64,000 nucleotides of DNA from Euryhalocaulis caribicus (lineage in GTDB: Bacteria; Pseudomonadota; Alphaproteobacteria; Caulobacterales; Maricaulaceae): assembly GCF_000412185.1 (NCBI RefSeq), contig NZ_ASJA01000003.1, positions 62,001-126,000 on the forward strand, written 5' to 3'. Position 1 is the first letter of the stretch. Each line of letters begins with the position of its first letter. This document shows positions 40,430 through 49,861 of the stretch, one piece after another. Under the pieces are notes generated by a model. It made no database searches, was not told the origin of the DNA, and saw only the letters and a list, made by a program, of their open reading frames with translations. Position numbers and translations under genes: made by a program.

Positions 40430-41548
40430 ATGATCGCTTTTATTCGCCCGGTCGCCAGCGCGGCCGCCCTTGTTTGCGCTTTCGTCGCACCGGCCGCCGC
40501 GCAGCCTCACATTGACGATCTCGACCCCGTCATCGAACGCCTGATGGAAGACGGGCATTTCCCCGGCGCCGCCGTGGCGGTGATGCGGGATGGCGAGGCT
40601 GTGCATGTCGGCGCGTATGGGTCGGCGAGTCTGGAGCATGATGCGCCGGTGACGCCGGATACGGTGTTCGAGCTGGCCTCGCTGACCAAGCAGATGACGG
40701 CGCTGGCGGTGATGACGCTGGTCGAGGAGGGGCGGCTGTCTCTGGACGCGCCGGTCACCGATTTTGTCGAGGACGCGCCGGAGGCGTGGGGGGCGATCAC
40801 GGTGGACATGCTGCTGAGCCACATGGCGGGGCTGGATCACCGCTTCGAGGAGACGGCGGACGGCGTTCTGCTGACCGACTATTCCAGAGAGAATATGCTG
40901 GAATCGGCCAAGGCGACGCCCATGCTGTCCGAGCCGGGGACCGACTGGTCCTATTCGGACGAGGGTTATTTCCTGCTGGGCGTGATTGTCGAGGCGGTGA
41001 CCGGGCAGACTTTCGACGAACACATGCAGGCCGAGTATTTCGAACCCTTGGGCATGGCGCAGACGCGCTTCCTGGACCAGTCCGCCATCGTGCCGCACCG
41101 CGCCGAGGGCTATGCGTGGAAGGACGGCGGGATACAGCGCAACCGCCGGGTCTGGCAGTTCGAACTGACGCCGCATTTCGGGGTGATGTCCTCTCTCAAC
41201 GACATGATGAAGTGGGAGGCTGAACTGGCCGATCCCGAGGTCATCAACGCCGCGGCCATGGAGGCGGCGTGGGAGATCCAGCGGGAATTCGACGCCGGGG
41301 AGCGTTGTGAACGCTGGGGCTATGCGCGGGGCTGGTGGTCGCATGTGGCCGGCGGAAAGCGCATCGTCACCCATGCCGGTTATTCCGGCACGGCCTATGT
41401 CCGGGCGGTCGATGACGGGGTGTCCGCCATCGTCCTGACCAACCGGCAGGACGGACAGGACCTGATGTCGCCTTTTGCGATCGCCTGGGCGGCGGCGCAT
41501 GCGGTGGAACCCTCTATCCCGGATTCGGGTTTGAAGTGCTGGGAGTGA
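40430..41548 (+). CDS. secreted beta-lactamase-fold serine hydrolase
   Basis: 372 residues. The signal peptide covers about residues 1-24 (LVCAFVAPAAAQ). The class C-type motifs are S-x-x-K as SLTK near residue 85, Y-x-N/D as YSDEG near 178 and HAGYSG near 317 in place of KTG. Proteins of this type include esterases, D-aminopeptidases and peptidases as well as beta-lactamases, so resistance cannot be inferred. It is a monocistronic unit with the GNAT gene starting 41 bp after it. Confidence 0.88.
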   Translation: MIAFIRPVASAAALVCAFVAPAAAQPHIDDLDPVIERLMEDGHFPGAAVAVMRDGEAVHVGAYGSASLEHDAPVTPDTVFELASLTKQMTALAVMTLVEEGRLSLDAPVTDFVEDAPEAWGAITVDMLLSHMAGLDHRFEETADGVLLTDYSRENMLESAKATPMLSEPGTDWSYSDEGYFLLGVIVEAVTGQTFDEHMQAEYFEPLGMAQTRFLDQSAIVPHRAEGYAWKDGGIQRNRRVWQFELTPHFGVMSSLNDMMKWEAELADPEVINAAAMEAAWEIQREFDAGERCERWGYARGWWSHVAGGKRIVTHAGYSGTAYVRAVDDGVSAIVLTNRQDGQDLMSPFAIAWAAAHAVEPSIPDSGLKCWE

Positions 41549-41589
41549 ATTTCCCGCTCCCTGACGCCCAGACAAAAGGAACGCCGCCC

Positions 41590-42066
41590 ATGTCCGATAC
41601 CGAGATCAAGATCCGCGCCGCCCGTCCCAAAGACGCCGCCGCGATTGGCCGCCTGTCCGCCCAGCTGAACGAGGTGGTTGGGTGTTCGACCGAACATTGC
41701 ACGCCGCAGGGCATCAAGACCTCGCTGTTCCAGCACGACACCAGCTTCCATGTCCTGGTCGCCGAGAAGGACGAGGTTCCGGTCGGCTACGCCGTCTGGC
41801 ACGCCTATTATGACAGCGGCCACGGCGGCGCCGGGGCGTGGCTGGCCGAGGTCTGCGTGGGCGCGGAAGGGCGCGGCGAAGGCACGGGCCGGGCGCTGTT
41901 CGAGGCCGTGGTCGAGGATGTGAAGGCCAGCCCGGCCACCTTCATGATGTGGACCAGCTCCGAAACCGACGCCGCGGACGGGCTCTACCGCTCCTCCGGC
42001 GCGGAGGAAGTCTCGGTCCAGCGCTGGACGCTGCACGGGCTGGAGGGCGAGGACGAGGGCGGCTAG
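41590..42066 (+). CDS. GNAT-family N-acetyltransferase
   Basis: 158 residues from the ATG at 41590, preceded by AAAAGGA at the right distance; an earlier ATG at 41536 would overlap the preceding gene. The GNAT fold is visible: IRAARPKDAAAIGRL, then the acetyl-CoA pyrophosphate loop VCVGAEGRGEGTGRALFEAV near residues 93-112 and the C-terminal DGLYRSSGAEE. It resembles the polyamine/thialysine acetyltransferase group. Substrate uncertain. Confidence 0.88.
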   Translation: MSDTEIKIRAARPKDAAAIGRLSAQLNEVVGCSTEHCTPQGIKTSLFQHDTSFHVLVAEKDEVPVGYAVWHAYYDSGHGGAGAWLAEVCVGAEGRGEGTGRALFEAVVEDVKASPATFMMWTSSETDAADGLYRSSGAEEVSVQRWTLHGLEGEDEGG

Positions 42067-42132
42067 GCGCGGACCTTGGCTATCCTGTAGGCTTGGCGGT
42101 GACTGATTCTCACTATTGCGAGGCTACCCGCC

Positions 42133-42420
42133 ATGTCTGCGCCGCTCGGCTCGAAAGCCAATCCGTCCCAGTTCGACTGCCTGCCCGACCTGGCTGACGA
42201 CGAACCCTATTTCGTGATCCGGGCGGACGACCCGCTGTCCAACGCGCTGGTCGAGCTGCACGCCTATATCGGGGCGGGCCAGTCCGGCGCGGCGCACAAT
42301 AAGCTGGCCGAGATCATGGAGCTGACGCGGGACAAGCCGCCGCGCCCCTCCGACTCCCCGAAATACCGGGAGACGTTCGCGATTTCTTCGGCCATGGAAA
42401 ACTGGCGCGACAAGCGCTAG
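42133..42420 (+). CDS. conserved small protein of unknown function
   Basis: 95 residues, no signal or membrane helix. It contains DEPYFVIRADDPLSNALVELHAYIG followed by a helix AHNKLAEIMELTRD and a Pro-rich turn, then a short C-terminal helix. I do not recognise the family. The gene has an ATG start and a codon pattern like its neighbours, so I take it as real. Confidence 0.65.
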   Translation: MSAPLGSKANPSQFDCLPDLADDEPYFVIRADDPLSNALVELHAYIGAGQSGAAHNKLAEIMELTRDKPPRPSDSPKYRETFAISSAMENWRDKR

Positions 42421-42453
42421 GCCGCTTTCCATTCCGCGTTTCCTCAAATGAAA

Positions 42454-42487
42454 GCGCCCCGCCATTCGCGGAGGAATGACGGGGCGC
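42454..42487. repeat. long hairpin
   Basis: GCGCCCCGCCATTC pairs with GAATGACGGGGCGC around GCGGAG, with one mismatch in 14 pairs. On the minus strand it is followed by TTTC, so it could end a minus-strand transcript, but no gene points that way. Confidence 0.7.
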
Positions 42488-42491
42488 GGGG

Positions 42492-42520
42492 TCGATCGGC
42501 TTGTGGGGAGGACCGATCGA
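42492..42520. repeat. second hairpin
   Basis: TCGATCGG and CCGATCGA form a perfect 8-bp stem around a 13-base loop, just after the longer hairpin. Confidence 0.65.
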
Positions 42521-42739
42521 TGATGCGGAAGCCATGGGGGGCTTCTTGAAAATGATGTGGGGTGGCCGCCGCGCTTGGGAAGAGCGGCGCGGCGCCCTTT
42601 TACAGTGACGGCGCCGCGCGCCGTGCGGCGCGTGTTTCGGCGCGGGAATGCCCGTTATGCGCCCGTGCGGCGGCGCAGACATTTGCGCCTGTCGCTGCGG
42701 GGGCTAGAAGGAGCGCAAGGACAGATGGGGACGACAAGC

Positions 42740-44467
42740 ATGACACGAGCAATCCTGATCGCGGCGGCGCTGCTGCTGGCCGCCTGCGGGGCGGACAGCG
42801 AAAAGACTGACGGGGAGGCCGCCGGCGCCCGCGGCGGCGACGCGCAGTCCGCCGGCTATGACGCGGCGAACGACCCCCTGTTCGAGGCGCGCAATATCCG
42901 CGCCCATATCGGCTTTCTGGCCAGTGACGAGCTTGAGGGGCGCGAGGCGGGAACCCGCGGCTATGACATCGCGGCCGAATATGTCGCCAGCCAGTTTGCG
43001 CAGGCGGGCCTGAAACCGGGCGCCGGCGAGGGCTACATGCAACCGGTGGCCCTGCGCCGCTATACCAGCGATGTCGAGGCCGCCGGATTCGCCATTCTGC
43101 GCGATGGCGGTGAAGAGACGCTGGACGCGCGGGTGGAATTTCTGCCCGGCGACGATCCCAACAGGACCGAGACCCTTGTCGAGGCGCCGGTGGTGTTTGC
43201 CGGCTACGGCGCGGTGACGGAGCAGCGGAACGATTACGCGGGGATCGACGCGGAAGGAAAGATCGTGGCGGTGATCGGCGCCGCGCCGCCGGGGGTCGAT
43301 AGCTCTCTGGCCGCGCATCTGGCGTCCAGCACCACCAAGGCGGAAACCGCCGTGGAACAGGGCGCGGCGGGTATGATCGTTCTGATGGCCCCGGAAGGGC
43401 AGCGCCGCTTTTCGTTCGAAACGCTGGCGCGTTTCGCGGGCCGCGGCAGCATCACCTGGATCGGCCCGGACGGGACGGCGTACGAGGCCGCGCCCGGACT
43501 GGACGGGCAGGCCGTGCTCAGCGAGGCCGGCGCGGCGCGCCTGTTTGAAGGCGCCGAGCGGAGCTATGAGGACATCATGGCCGCCTCGGAGGCCGGTGGA
43601 GCGGATATTGCGGGTTTTGACCTGCCGGTCTCTGTCCGCATGTCTGCGGTCAACGAGCATTCGGACCTGGCGAGCGAGAATGTCATCGGCGTGGTCGAGG
43701 GCTCGGACCCGGCGCTGAAGGACGAATATGTCGTGCTGACCGCGCATCTGGACCATATCGGCATTTCCGAACGCGTCGATGGCGGGGACAAGATCAATAA
43801 TGGCGCGATGGATAACGCCTCCGGCACGGCGGCGATGCTGGAAGTGGCGCGCGTGACGGCGTCAGAGGCCGCGCCGCGCCGCTCGCTGATGTTCATTGCC
43901 CTGACGGCGGAAGAAAAGGGGCTGGTCGGCGCGGAATATTACGTCAACAACCCGACCGTCCCCAAAGAATCGATCATCGCCAATATCAATCTGGACATGC
44001 CGGTCCTGCTCTATGATTTTACGGACGTCATCGCGTTCGGGGCGGACCATTCCACGCTGGGGTCCTTGACCGAGTCGGCGCTGGCGGAGATCGGCGTGAC
44101 CCTGACGCCCGACCCGCTGCCCGACCAGAACCTGTTCACCCGCAGCGACCATTACCGCTTCGTTCAGCAGGGCATCCCCTCGCTGTTCCTGATGACCGGG
44201 TTCGAGGGCGAGGGCGAGACGGAGTTCCGGGGTTTTCTGGCGACCAATTATCACCGTCCCGGCGATGATCTCAGCCAGCCTTTGAACTATCTGGCCGGGG
44301 CCAAGTTCGCCCGCGCCAATTACGAGATCATGACCGAGGTGGCCAATGCCGACGAACGGCCGGTCTGGAACGCCGGCGATTATTTCGGGACGCGGTATGG
44401 CGGCCCCATGGCGGACGCCGCCGATGAAGCGGGGAACGCCTCAGGGGCGAATGAAGCCGCCAACTAG
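42740..44467 (+). CDS. M28-family metallopeptidase lipoprotein
   Basis: 575 residues from the ATG at 42740; an ATG at 42725 is also possible. MTRAILIAAALLLAACG is a lipoprotein signal with Cys at about residue 16. A PA domain (VVFAGYGAVTEQRNDYAGID) is followed by the M28 catalytic core: AHLDHIGI, NNGAMDNASGTAAM, LTAEEKGLVGAEYY, and a final HYRFVQQG. Zinc ligands of the dinuclear site are therefore in place. It is probably an aminopeptidase or carboxypeptidase on the periplasmic face. It converges on the Crp/Fnr gene, with overlapping stop codons. Confidence 0.92.
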   Translation: MTRAILIAAALLLAACGADSEKTDGEAAGARGGDAQSAGYDAANDPLFEARNIRAHIGFLASDELEGREAGTRGYDIAAEYVASQFAQAGLKPGAGEGYMQPVALRRYTSDVEAAGFAILRDGGEETLDARVEFLPGDDPNRTETLVEAPVVFAGYGAVTEQRNDYAGIDAEGKIVAVIGAAPPGVDSSLAAHLASSTTKAETAVEQGAAGMIVLMAPEGQRRFSFETLARFAGRGSITWIGPDGTAYEAAPGLDGQAVLSEAGAARLFEGAERSYEDIMAASEAGGADIAGFDLPVSVRMSAVNEHSDLASENVIGVVEGSDPALKDEYVVLTAHLDHIGISERVDGGDKINNGAMDNASGTAAMLEVARVTASEAAPRRSLMFIALTAEEKGLVGAEYYVNNPTVPKESIIANINLDMPVLLYDFTDVIAFGADHSTLGSLTESALAEIGVTLTPDPLPDQNLFTRSDHYRFVQQGIPSLFLMTGFEGEGETEFRGFLATNYHRPGDDLSQPLNYLAGAKFARANYEIMTEVANADERPVWNAGDYFGTRYGGPMADAADEAGNASGANEAAN

Positions 44468-45252
44468 TCTTCCCGCGAAACCGGGAACCATGACGTGTCG
44501 ATGCGGTGATAGCGGTCGGTAAATTCGGCGATGTGGGTCAGCTCCGCTTCCTGAAGCTCCATCTTGCCGTTGACGCGCTTGATCAGGCCGTCGCGCTCCA
44601 GCTGCTTGAACGTGCGGTTCACATGGACCTGCGTCAGGCCCAGAACATCGCCGATGGTTTCCTGGTTCAGGCGCAGCTCCAGCGGCGCCGCCGGGTCGTG
44701 ACAGGCCACGCGTGAGCGGCTGAGAACCTCCAGAAGGAAATGCGCCAGACGCTCGCGCGCCTGCATCCGGCCGATCGCTTTCAGCCGGTCCAGAACCACG
44801 ACCTGCTCCAGCATCCCGATGGCGTAGATCAGGGCGGCGACCTTCGGGGCCTTCTCGAACACCTCCTTCAGGTCCTTCTTGTCGAAGGGGCAGAGCACGG
44901 CCTCCGTCGCGCAGACGGTGGAGGCGGTGCACTGTTCGAAGACGATGTCCCGCGTGCCGATAATATCGCCGGGATAGTAGAGTTGCAGGATCTGGCGGCG
45001 GCCATCGCCCAGGATCTGATAGGTATAGGCGCGGCCCTCGCGGACGATGAACAGGCTGCCCAGCTCCTCGCCGGAGCCGCAAATCACCTCGTTCGCCTTG
45101 AAGGTGCGGGGGCGTTCCTCCAGCCGTGAAATCAGCCGCGCTTCGGAGTCGCTAAGGGGCGCGTAATGGGAGAGTTTCTCCACAACACAACTGTGGATTT
45201 CGGCGCGGGACGCGCTTTCCCGTATCCGGCTTTTGGTCTGGACCTGGCTCAT
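44464..45252 (-). CDS. Crp/Fnr-family transcriptional regulator
   Basis: 262 residues. A cyclic-nucleotide-binding-like beta-barrel (about 40-145) with SLFIVREGRAYTYQILGDGRRQ and YYPGDIIG is joined by a dimer helix to an HTH_Crp domain, LNQETIGDVLGLTQVHVNRTFKQLERDG (shown in parts as LGLTQVHVNRTF). There is no N-terminal 4-Fe cysteine cluster like Fnr; the cysteines are scattered. The effector is unknown. It is divergent from panD across about 180 bp. Confidence 0.9.
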   Translation of the reverse strand: MSQVQTKSRIRESASRAEIHSCVVEKLSHYAPLSDSEARLISRLEERPRTFKANEVICGSGEELGSLFIVREGRAYTYQILGDGRRQILQLYYPGDIIGTRDIVFEQCTASTVCATEAVLCPFDKKDLKEVFEKAPKVAALIYAIGMLEQVVVLDRLKAIGRMQARERLAHFLLEVLSRSRVACHDPAAPLELRLNQETIGDVLGLTQVHVNRTFKQLERDGLIKRVNGKMELQEAELTHIAEFTDRYHRIDTSWFPVSRED

Positions 45253-45431
45253 GAGCCTCTGCTTGTCTGAATGTCTGGGCGTTTTTCCAAGAGTATCCCG
45301 CTTCGAGCGTCAATTCCCAAGGACTTTCCGCAAGAAAAACCGGGCGCCGGAATTTTTTGCATCTGCGAAGGATGCCCCCTATATAGCCCCATATCAGGCC
45401 AGACAGCTTATGGAATGAGGGCTGACCCGAC

Positions 45432-45797
45432 ATGATCCTGACGATGATGAAAGCCAAGCTCCACCGCGCGGTGGTGACGCAATCGGACCTCAATTACGAG
45501 GGATCGATCGCCATTGACCGCGATCTTCTGGATGCGGCGAACATTCTGCCGCATGAGCAGGTGGACGTGCTGAATATCAATTCGGGCGCCCGGTTCACGA
45601 CTTACGCCATCGAAGCGCCGCGCGGCAGCCGCGTGTTCGGCGTGAATGGCGCGGCGGCCCGCATGGTGCAGACCGGCGACCGCATCATCGTGGTGTCCTA
45701 CGCCCAGATGGATGCGGAAGCGGCGGCCAGCTACGCGCCGACCGTGGTGCAGCTGGACGAGCGGAACGAGCCGGTCAGCCAGCCCAGGGCCGCCTGA
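45432..45797 (+). CDS. panD: aspartate 1-decarboxylase
   Basis: 121 residues, normal for PanD. The self-cleavage site Gly24-Ser25 is intact in [10 protein letters not shown], giving the pyruvoyl cofactor. The double-psi barrel pattern ([34 protein letters not shown]) is complete. It makes beta-alanine for pantothenate and coenzyme A. No other pan genes lie adjacent. Confidence 0.96.
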   Translation: MILTMMKAKLHRAVVTQSDLNYEGSIAIDRDLLDAANILPHEQVDVLNINSGARFTTYAIEAPRGSRVFGVNGAAARMVQTGDRIIVVSYAQMDAEAAASYAPTVVQLDERNEPVSQPRAA

Positions 45798-45819
45798 CCG
45801 GATCCTTTCCTGAAAACAA

Positions 45820-46527
45820 TCAATATTCGATCTGGAACGTCGCGTTGACGTTGACCGACATGGTCAGCTCGCCCGGCTCGACCGGGGTGGCGCCGTCCGC
45901 GGATTCGGCCATCGCCATGCGGGCATATTGCGGCTGCGGGTAATAACCGCCGCTCTCGCTCAGCTCCAGAATCGGGCCAAGCTTGAAGCCGCCGGCCTCG
46001 GCGTAAAGGCGGGCCTTTTCCAGAATTTTTTCCATGGCGTCGCGGCGCGCGGCGTCCATTTCCTCGTCCGAATTCTCACGGCTGAAGCCGACATTGTTCA
46101 CATTGTTCGCGCCGGCGCGGACCATGGCGTCGATCGCCGGGCCGACATCGTCCAGATCGCGCACGGTGGCGGTGACCTGGTTGGAGGCGCGATAGCCGCT
46201 GATGCGCGGGCCGGTTTCGGTGTTCTCGCGGTTATTGGCGTAGACCGGGCTGATATTCAGGTTCGAGGTTTGGATATCCTTGTCCGCGACGCCCGCCTTG
46301 CGCAGCTCCGCCACCACGCGGTTCATCTTGGATGAGTTCTCGGACAACGCGGCTTCGGCGGTCTGGGCCTGGCTGACAACGCCGGCGGAGAGCGTGGCCA
46401 TATCGGGCGCGGCCTTGGCCTCGCCGGTGGCGTTCAGCGACAGCTTGGGACGCAAATCGACATTCTGCGCCATGGCCGAGGCCGGAACGGCCAGCAGGGT
46501 CAGGGCGACTAGGGCGGATCGTATCAT
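45820..46527 (-). CDS. SIMPL-domain (DUF541) periplasmic protein
   Basis: 235 residues from the ATG at 46527, which has AAGGAG seven bases upstream. A signal peptide ends near ASAMAQ (about residue 20). The DUF541 pattern is clear: LSLNATGEAKAAPDMATLSAGVVSQAQTAEAAL, then DIQTSNLNISPVY and RISGYRASNQVTATVRDLDDVG. These oxidative-stress-linked periplasmic or outer-membrane proteins (E. coli YggE-like) oligomerise; activity is unknown. Confidence 0.9.
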   Translation of the reverse strand: MIRSALVALTLLAVPASAMAQNVDLRPKLSLNATGEAKAAPDMATLSAGVVSQAQTAEAALSENSSKMNRVVAELRKAGVADKDIQTSNLNISPVYANNRENTETGPRISGYRASNQVTATVRDLDDVGPAIDAMVRAGANNVNNVGFSRENSDEEMDAARRDAMEKILEKARLYAEAGGFKLGPILELSESGGYYPQPQYARMAMAESADGATPVEPGELTMSVNVNATFQIEY

Positions 46528-46781
46528 ATGAAATCTCCTTGGAGGGCGGGCGGTTGTAACGTCCCTCTCACGCCCGCCAATTGATCTTGGAATCACGACA
46601 GGATCAAGGCGAAGCGGGGACATTCCGATGACCCGGCCGCCTTAAATGTGACGGCGCCAAACGCGTTTTTTGTCCGATGGTTCCATCGAAAAACACATGA
46701 AAAAGAATGGCTTAGATTCGGGAACAGAACAGGGCTTTGCCGCCTTCCTCCGGCCAAGATGATAAAAACGGAGACGTCATA

Positions 46782-48608
46782 ATGAGAGCCCTGACTGGCA
46801 TGAGCGCCGCCCTGAGCACCGCCGCCGCGATCGGTTCCCTTGCCGTAGCATCCGGCGTTCTGACGGCCGATGCCAATGCCGAGGATACAAACGCCCTGAA
46901 TTCCACGGCCTTGTCCTCCGCCGCCATATCTTCCGCGCTGGAGACCCAGATCACCGACGGCGCGTTTGAAGCCATGCTGGCGGAAAATCTCTCCGAAGGC
47001 GTGCCGCAGGCCGCCCGGGCCGCTTATGCGCGCAATCTCTTCCAGCCGATCTGGACCTATGACGGGCAGTCGTTCGAAGAGGCGATCCGTGAAACCGCCC
47101 GCCGCCATGATGCGGAAATCACGCCCCGGCTGAGCGAAACCCTGATGACCATTCCGCGCCAGCCGCAATCGGCCGAACAACTGGCGCAGGCGGAAATCGC
47201 CATGAGCTGCGCCTTCCTTCAGCTGGCCGAGCAGGTCAGCCGCGGGCTTCAGGACGAGGGCGCCGCCGTGCGCTCGCCCAAGGCCGCGCCGGCGCATTCC
47301 CAGACAACGCAGGCCCTGCTGACCGCGGCCAACGGCGACATCGCCGCCGGAATGGATCTGGTCGCGCCCGCCCGCGCAGACCGCGCCAACACCGCGCCGG
47401 CGATTGAACCGGTGAGCGGCGCATTCGGCAGCCGTCAGGCGCCGCGCGATTACCAGGACCGTCAGAACTGGAGCGCGCTGAACGAGGAGCTGGAGCATTA
47501 TCGCGACATCGCCGCGGATGGCGGATGGCGCGCCCTGCCCGAGGGCGAGCTGATCGAGGCGGGCGACAGTGATCCGCGCATTCCCCTGCTGCGTCAGCGC
47601 CTGGAGGCGGAAGGCTTTTACGCCGGCGAGCAGCAGGGATTCTTCCAGTCTGTGCGGCTGGGCGATATGGGCCCGGACGCGGACGATATATCCCGGCAGG
47701 ACGTTTACGGCCCGGAGCTTCAGAACGCGCTGAAAGCCTTTCAGGCCCGTCATGGGCTGAAGCGCGACGGCGTGGTCGGTCCGCGCACGCTGGAGGCGCT
47801 GAACGAATCCGTCGAATCCAAGATTGCGCGGATTGAAACCGCGATGCAGGCGGAACGCGAGATCGCCGGCCGCGACGGCAAGCTGATCCGTGTGAATATC
47901 CCTTCCTATCAGGCCGAGGCCTGGGAGGACGGCAAGGAAGTCCTTTCCATGAAGGCGATCGTCGGCAAGACCAGCACGCCGACGCCGAGTTTCAGCGACG
48001 AAGCCGAATTCATCGTCGCCAATCCGCGCTGGTATGTGCCGACCGGCCTGATGATCCGTCAGAAACTGTCCAAGCTCCGCGCCGATCCCGGCTATGCGGA
48101 CGCGCATAATTTCATCGTCTATGACCGCGAATCCGGTGACCGCGTCAGCGCCTATAATGTGAACTGGCACAGCAGCGAGGCGCCCTCCCGCTATCGTCTG
48201 GTGCAGAAGGCCGGCCCGTGGAACGCGCTGGGCGAACTGAAAATCAAGTTCCCCAACAAGGACGCGATCTATCTGCACGGCACGCCGGACGATCATCTGT
48301 TCGCGGAGGACGAGCGGGCTTTCTCCTCGGGCTGTATCCGGCTTGAAGACCCGGTGAAATTCGCCAGCTGGACCGCCCGCGCCGGCGGCGCGACCGATGA
48401 CGTGGAAAGCGCGGTCCGCAGCGGCGACAACCAGCGCATCCCGCTGGCCTGGAAAATCCCGGTCGAGATCACCTATGACCTGACCACGGTGGAAGACGGC
48501 GAAGTCTATTTCTGGCGGGATATCTACCAGCGTCAGGAGCAGCCTGTCATGATGGCCGAGCCTGCCCAGATTTCGTCAGAGCAATATGCTTCGCTGCAGG
48601 CTGGATAA
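46782..48608 (+). CDS. L,D-transpeptidase of the LdtD/YcbB type
   Basis: 608 residues from the ATG at 46782 with GGAG eight bases upstream. Signal peptide about 1-32. The N-terminal scaffold follows, then a peptidoglycan-binding domain (about 259-340, QNALKAFQARHGLKRDGVVGPRTLEAL in part) and the YkuD domain with YLHGTP and the catalytic C518 in FSSGCIRL. It forms 3-3 crosslinks in peptidoglycan. The next gene encodes a MepK-like peptidase, as in E. coli where ldtD neighbours mepK (ycbK), so the two probably act together in wall crosslink turnover. Confidence 0.93.
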   Translation: MRALTGMSAALSTAAAIGSLAVASGVLTADANAEDTNALNSTALSSAAISSALETQITDGAFEAMLAENLSEGVPQAARAAYARNLFQPIWTYDGQSFEEAIRETARRHDAEITPRLSETLMTIPRQPQSAEQLAQAEIAMSCAFLQLAEQVSRGLQDEGAAVRSPKAAPAHSQTTQALLTAANGDIAAGMDLVAPARADRANTAPAIEPVSGAFGSRQAPRDYQDRQNWSALNEELEHYRDIAADGGWRALPEGELIEAGDSDPRIPLLRQRLEAEGFYAGEQQGFFQSVRLGDMGPDADDISRQDVYGPELQNALKAFQARHGLKRDGVVGPRTLEALNESVESKIARIETAMQAEREIAGRDGKLIRVNIPSYQAEAWEDGKEVLSMKAIVGKTSTPTPSFSDEAEFIVANPRWYVPTGLMIRQKLSKLRADPGYADAHNFIVYDRESGDRVSAYNVNWHSSEAPSRYRLVQKAGPWNALGELKIKFPNKDAIYLHGTPDDHLFAEDERAFSSGCIRLEDPVKFASWTARAGGATDDVESAVRSGDNQRIPLAWKIPVEITYDLTTVEDGEVYFWRDIYQRQEQPVMMAEPAQISSEQYASLQAG

Positions 48609-48639
48609 CCGGGACCTGAGGAACGGACGGGACAGCCTG

Positions 48640-49791
48640 ATGAAAGCCGCCATTTTCCTGTGCGCCTCTGTGGCCGGCGCGGCGCTGATTGCGTCCGCGC
48701 TGGCCGATGACCTTGAACCCGGTCATCAGGACGGCGTCATGTTCGATCAGCCCCGGACCCCGCCTGAAACTGGCGAGCGGCGGGGCCTGCGGGAATATCG
48801 TGAGCCCGGGCCCGACGCCGCGCCGCAAAAGGTGGCGGCGCTGTCCGCCCGCCTGACCGGAGCGAACAAGGCGTCGCTGCCCGCTGATTCGCTTGAGACC
48901 GACATGGTGCCGCCCGGCCCGGCGATTGCGGGGGAAGCCGCCGCCTTTGTATCCGGCGCCGAGGACGATGCGCCGCTGCTGCTCAATGGCGAGGCGGCGC
49001 CCTATGATTTCTGGTTCGTGAAACTGTTGCCGGGCGAGAATGCGCGCTTTGGCCTGCCTGGCGGACATTCCCTGCGCGTGGATGGCGATCTGGCGGAAGT
49101 GAGCGAGGGCAAGGTTTCCTGGACGGCGCCGGAAGAAACGGGCTTCCACGATATCGAGATTACGAATGGCGATGGCGAAACCGTGCAGCAGGTTACGGCG
49201 ATCGTGCTTGAGCCTGCGGAGAATTTCGAGGACGGGTCAGAGGACGGATTCCGCATGGACGAACATCCGCGCACCCCGCCGGCCGGCTATATCCGCCTGA
49301 CTGAAGAGGACATGGACCGCCGCATCACGCCGCATTTCCGCGCCGGCCAGTTCATCTGCAAGCAGCAACCCGGCCACTGGCCGAAATATATCGCGCTGAC
49401 GGACCCGATGATGCGCCGCCTGGAGGCGCTGCTGATCAGCCTTCGCGAGGACGGGGTGACGGACGCCGAGACGCTGTATGTGATGAGCGGTTTCCGTTCC
49501 CCCTTTTATAATTACGGCATCGGGGCGACCGAATTCTCGCGCCATATGTGGGGGGACGCGTCCGACGTCTATGTCGATGTCGCGCCGCAGGACGGCGTGA
49601 TGGACGATCTGAACGGCGACGGAGAGCTGAACAAGAAGGACGCCGACTGGCTCTACGACTACGCTGAAGAGCTGTTCGCCGAACGCGACGACCTTCCAGA
49701 CGGCGGGCTTGGCTCCTACGGCGCCAACGCGGTGCACGGCCCGTTCATTCATGTGGACGGCCGCGGCCGCGCCGCGCGCTGGGGCCGCTGA
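48640..49791 (+). CDS. M15/MepK-like peptidoglycan peptidase
   Basis: 383 residues from the ATG at 48640, with signal peptide about 1-22. After a beta-rich N-terminal half, the M15A (YcbK-type) domain carries LYVMSGFRSPFYNYGIG, the zinc site FSRHMWGDASDVYVD (about 298-312) and HGPFIHVDGRGRAARWG (about 366-382). An EF-hand or dockerin-like loop, DLNGDGELNKKD, sits inside the domain at about residue 322-333. The enzyme probably opens 3-3 or 4-3 peptide crosslinks. It is downstream of the L,D-transpeptidase by 31 bp. Confidence 0.85.
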   Translation: MKAAIFLCASVAGAALIASALADDLEPGHQDGVMFDQPRTPPETGERRGLREYREPGPDAAPQKVAALSARLTGANKASLPADSLETDMVPPGPAIAGEAAAFVSGAEDDAPLLLNGEAAPYDFWFVKLLPGENARFGLPGGHSLRVDGDLAEVSEGKVSWTAPEETGFHDIEITNGDGETVQQVTAIVLEPAENFEDGSEDGFRMDEHPRTPPAGYIRLTEEDMDRRITPHFRAGQFICKQQPGHWPKYIALTDPMMRRLEALLISLREDGVTDAETLYVMSGFRSPFYNYGIGATEFSRHMWGDASDVYVDVAPQDGVMDDLNGDGELNKKDADWLYDYAEELFAERDDLPDGGLGSYGANAVHGPFIHVDGRGRAARWGR

Positions 49792-49861
49792 CAGCAACGG
49801 CTTTTCCCGCCGCCGCGCCCGCGCTAAACCCTGACAGGTCCGCTTGGACTTCGCGTCTTGT

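Larger units (their letters stand above)
42421..42739. other. gene-free region with stacked hairpins
   Basis: About 320 bp between the 95-residue protein and the M28 lipoprotein without a credible gene. It holds two successive perfect or near-perfect hairpins (42454-42487 and 42492-42520) and a third GC-rich fold near 42565-42602 followed by TTTT. Open frames here are Arg/Pro-rich and not convincing. It may encode a structured RNA or a leader for the M28 gene. Confidence 0.5.
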
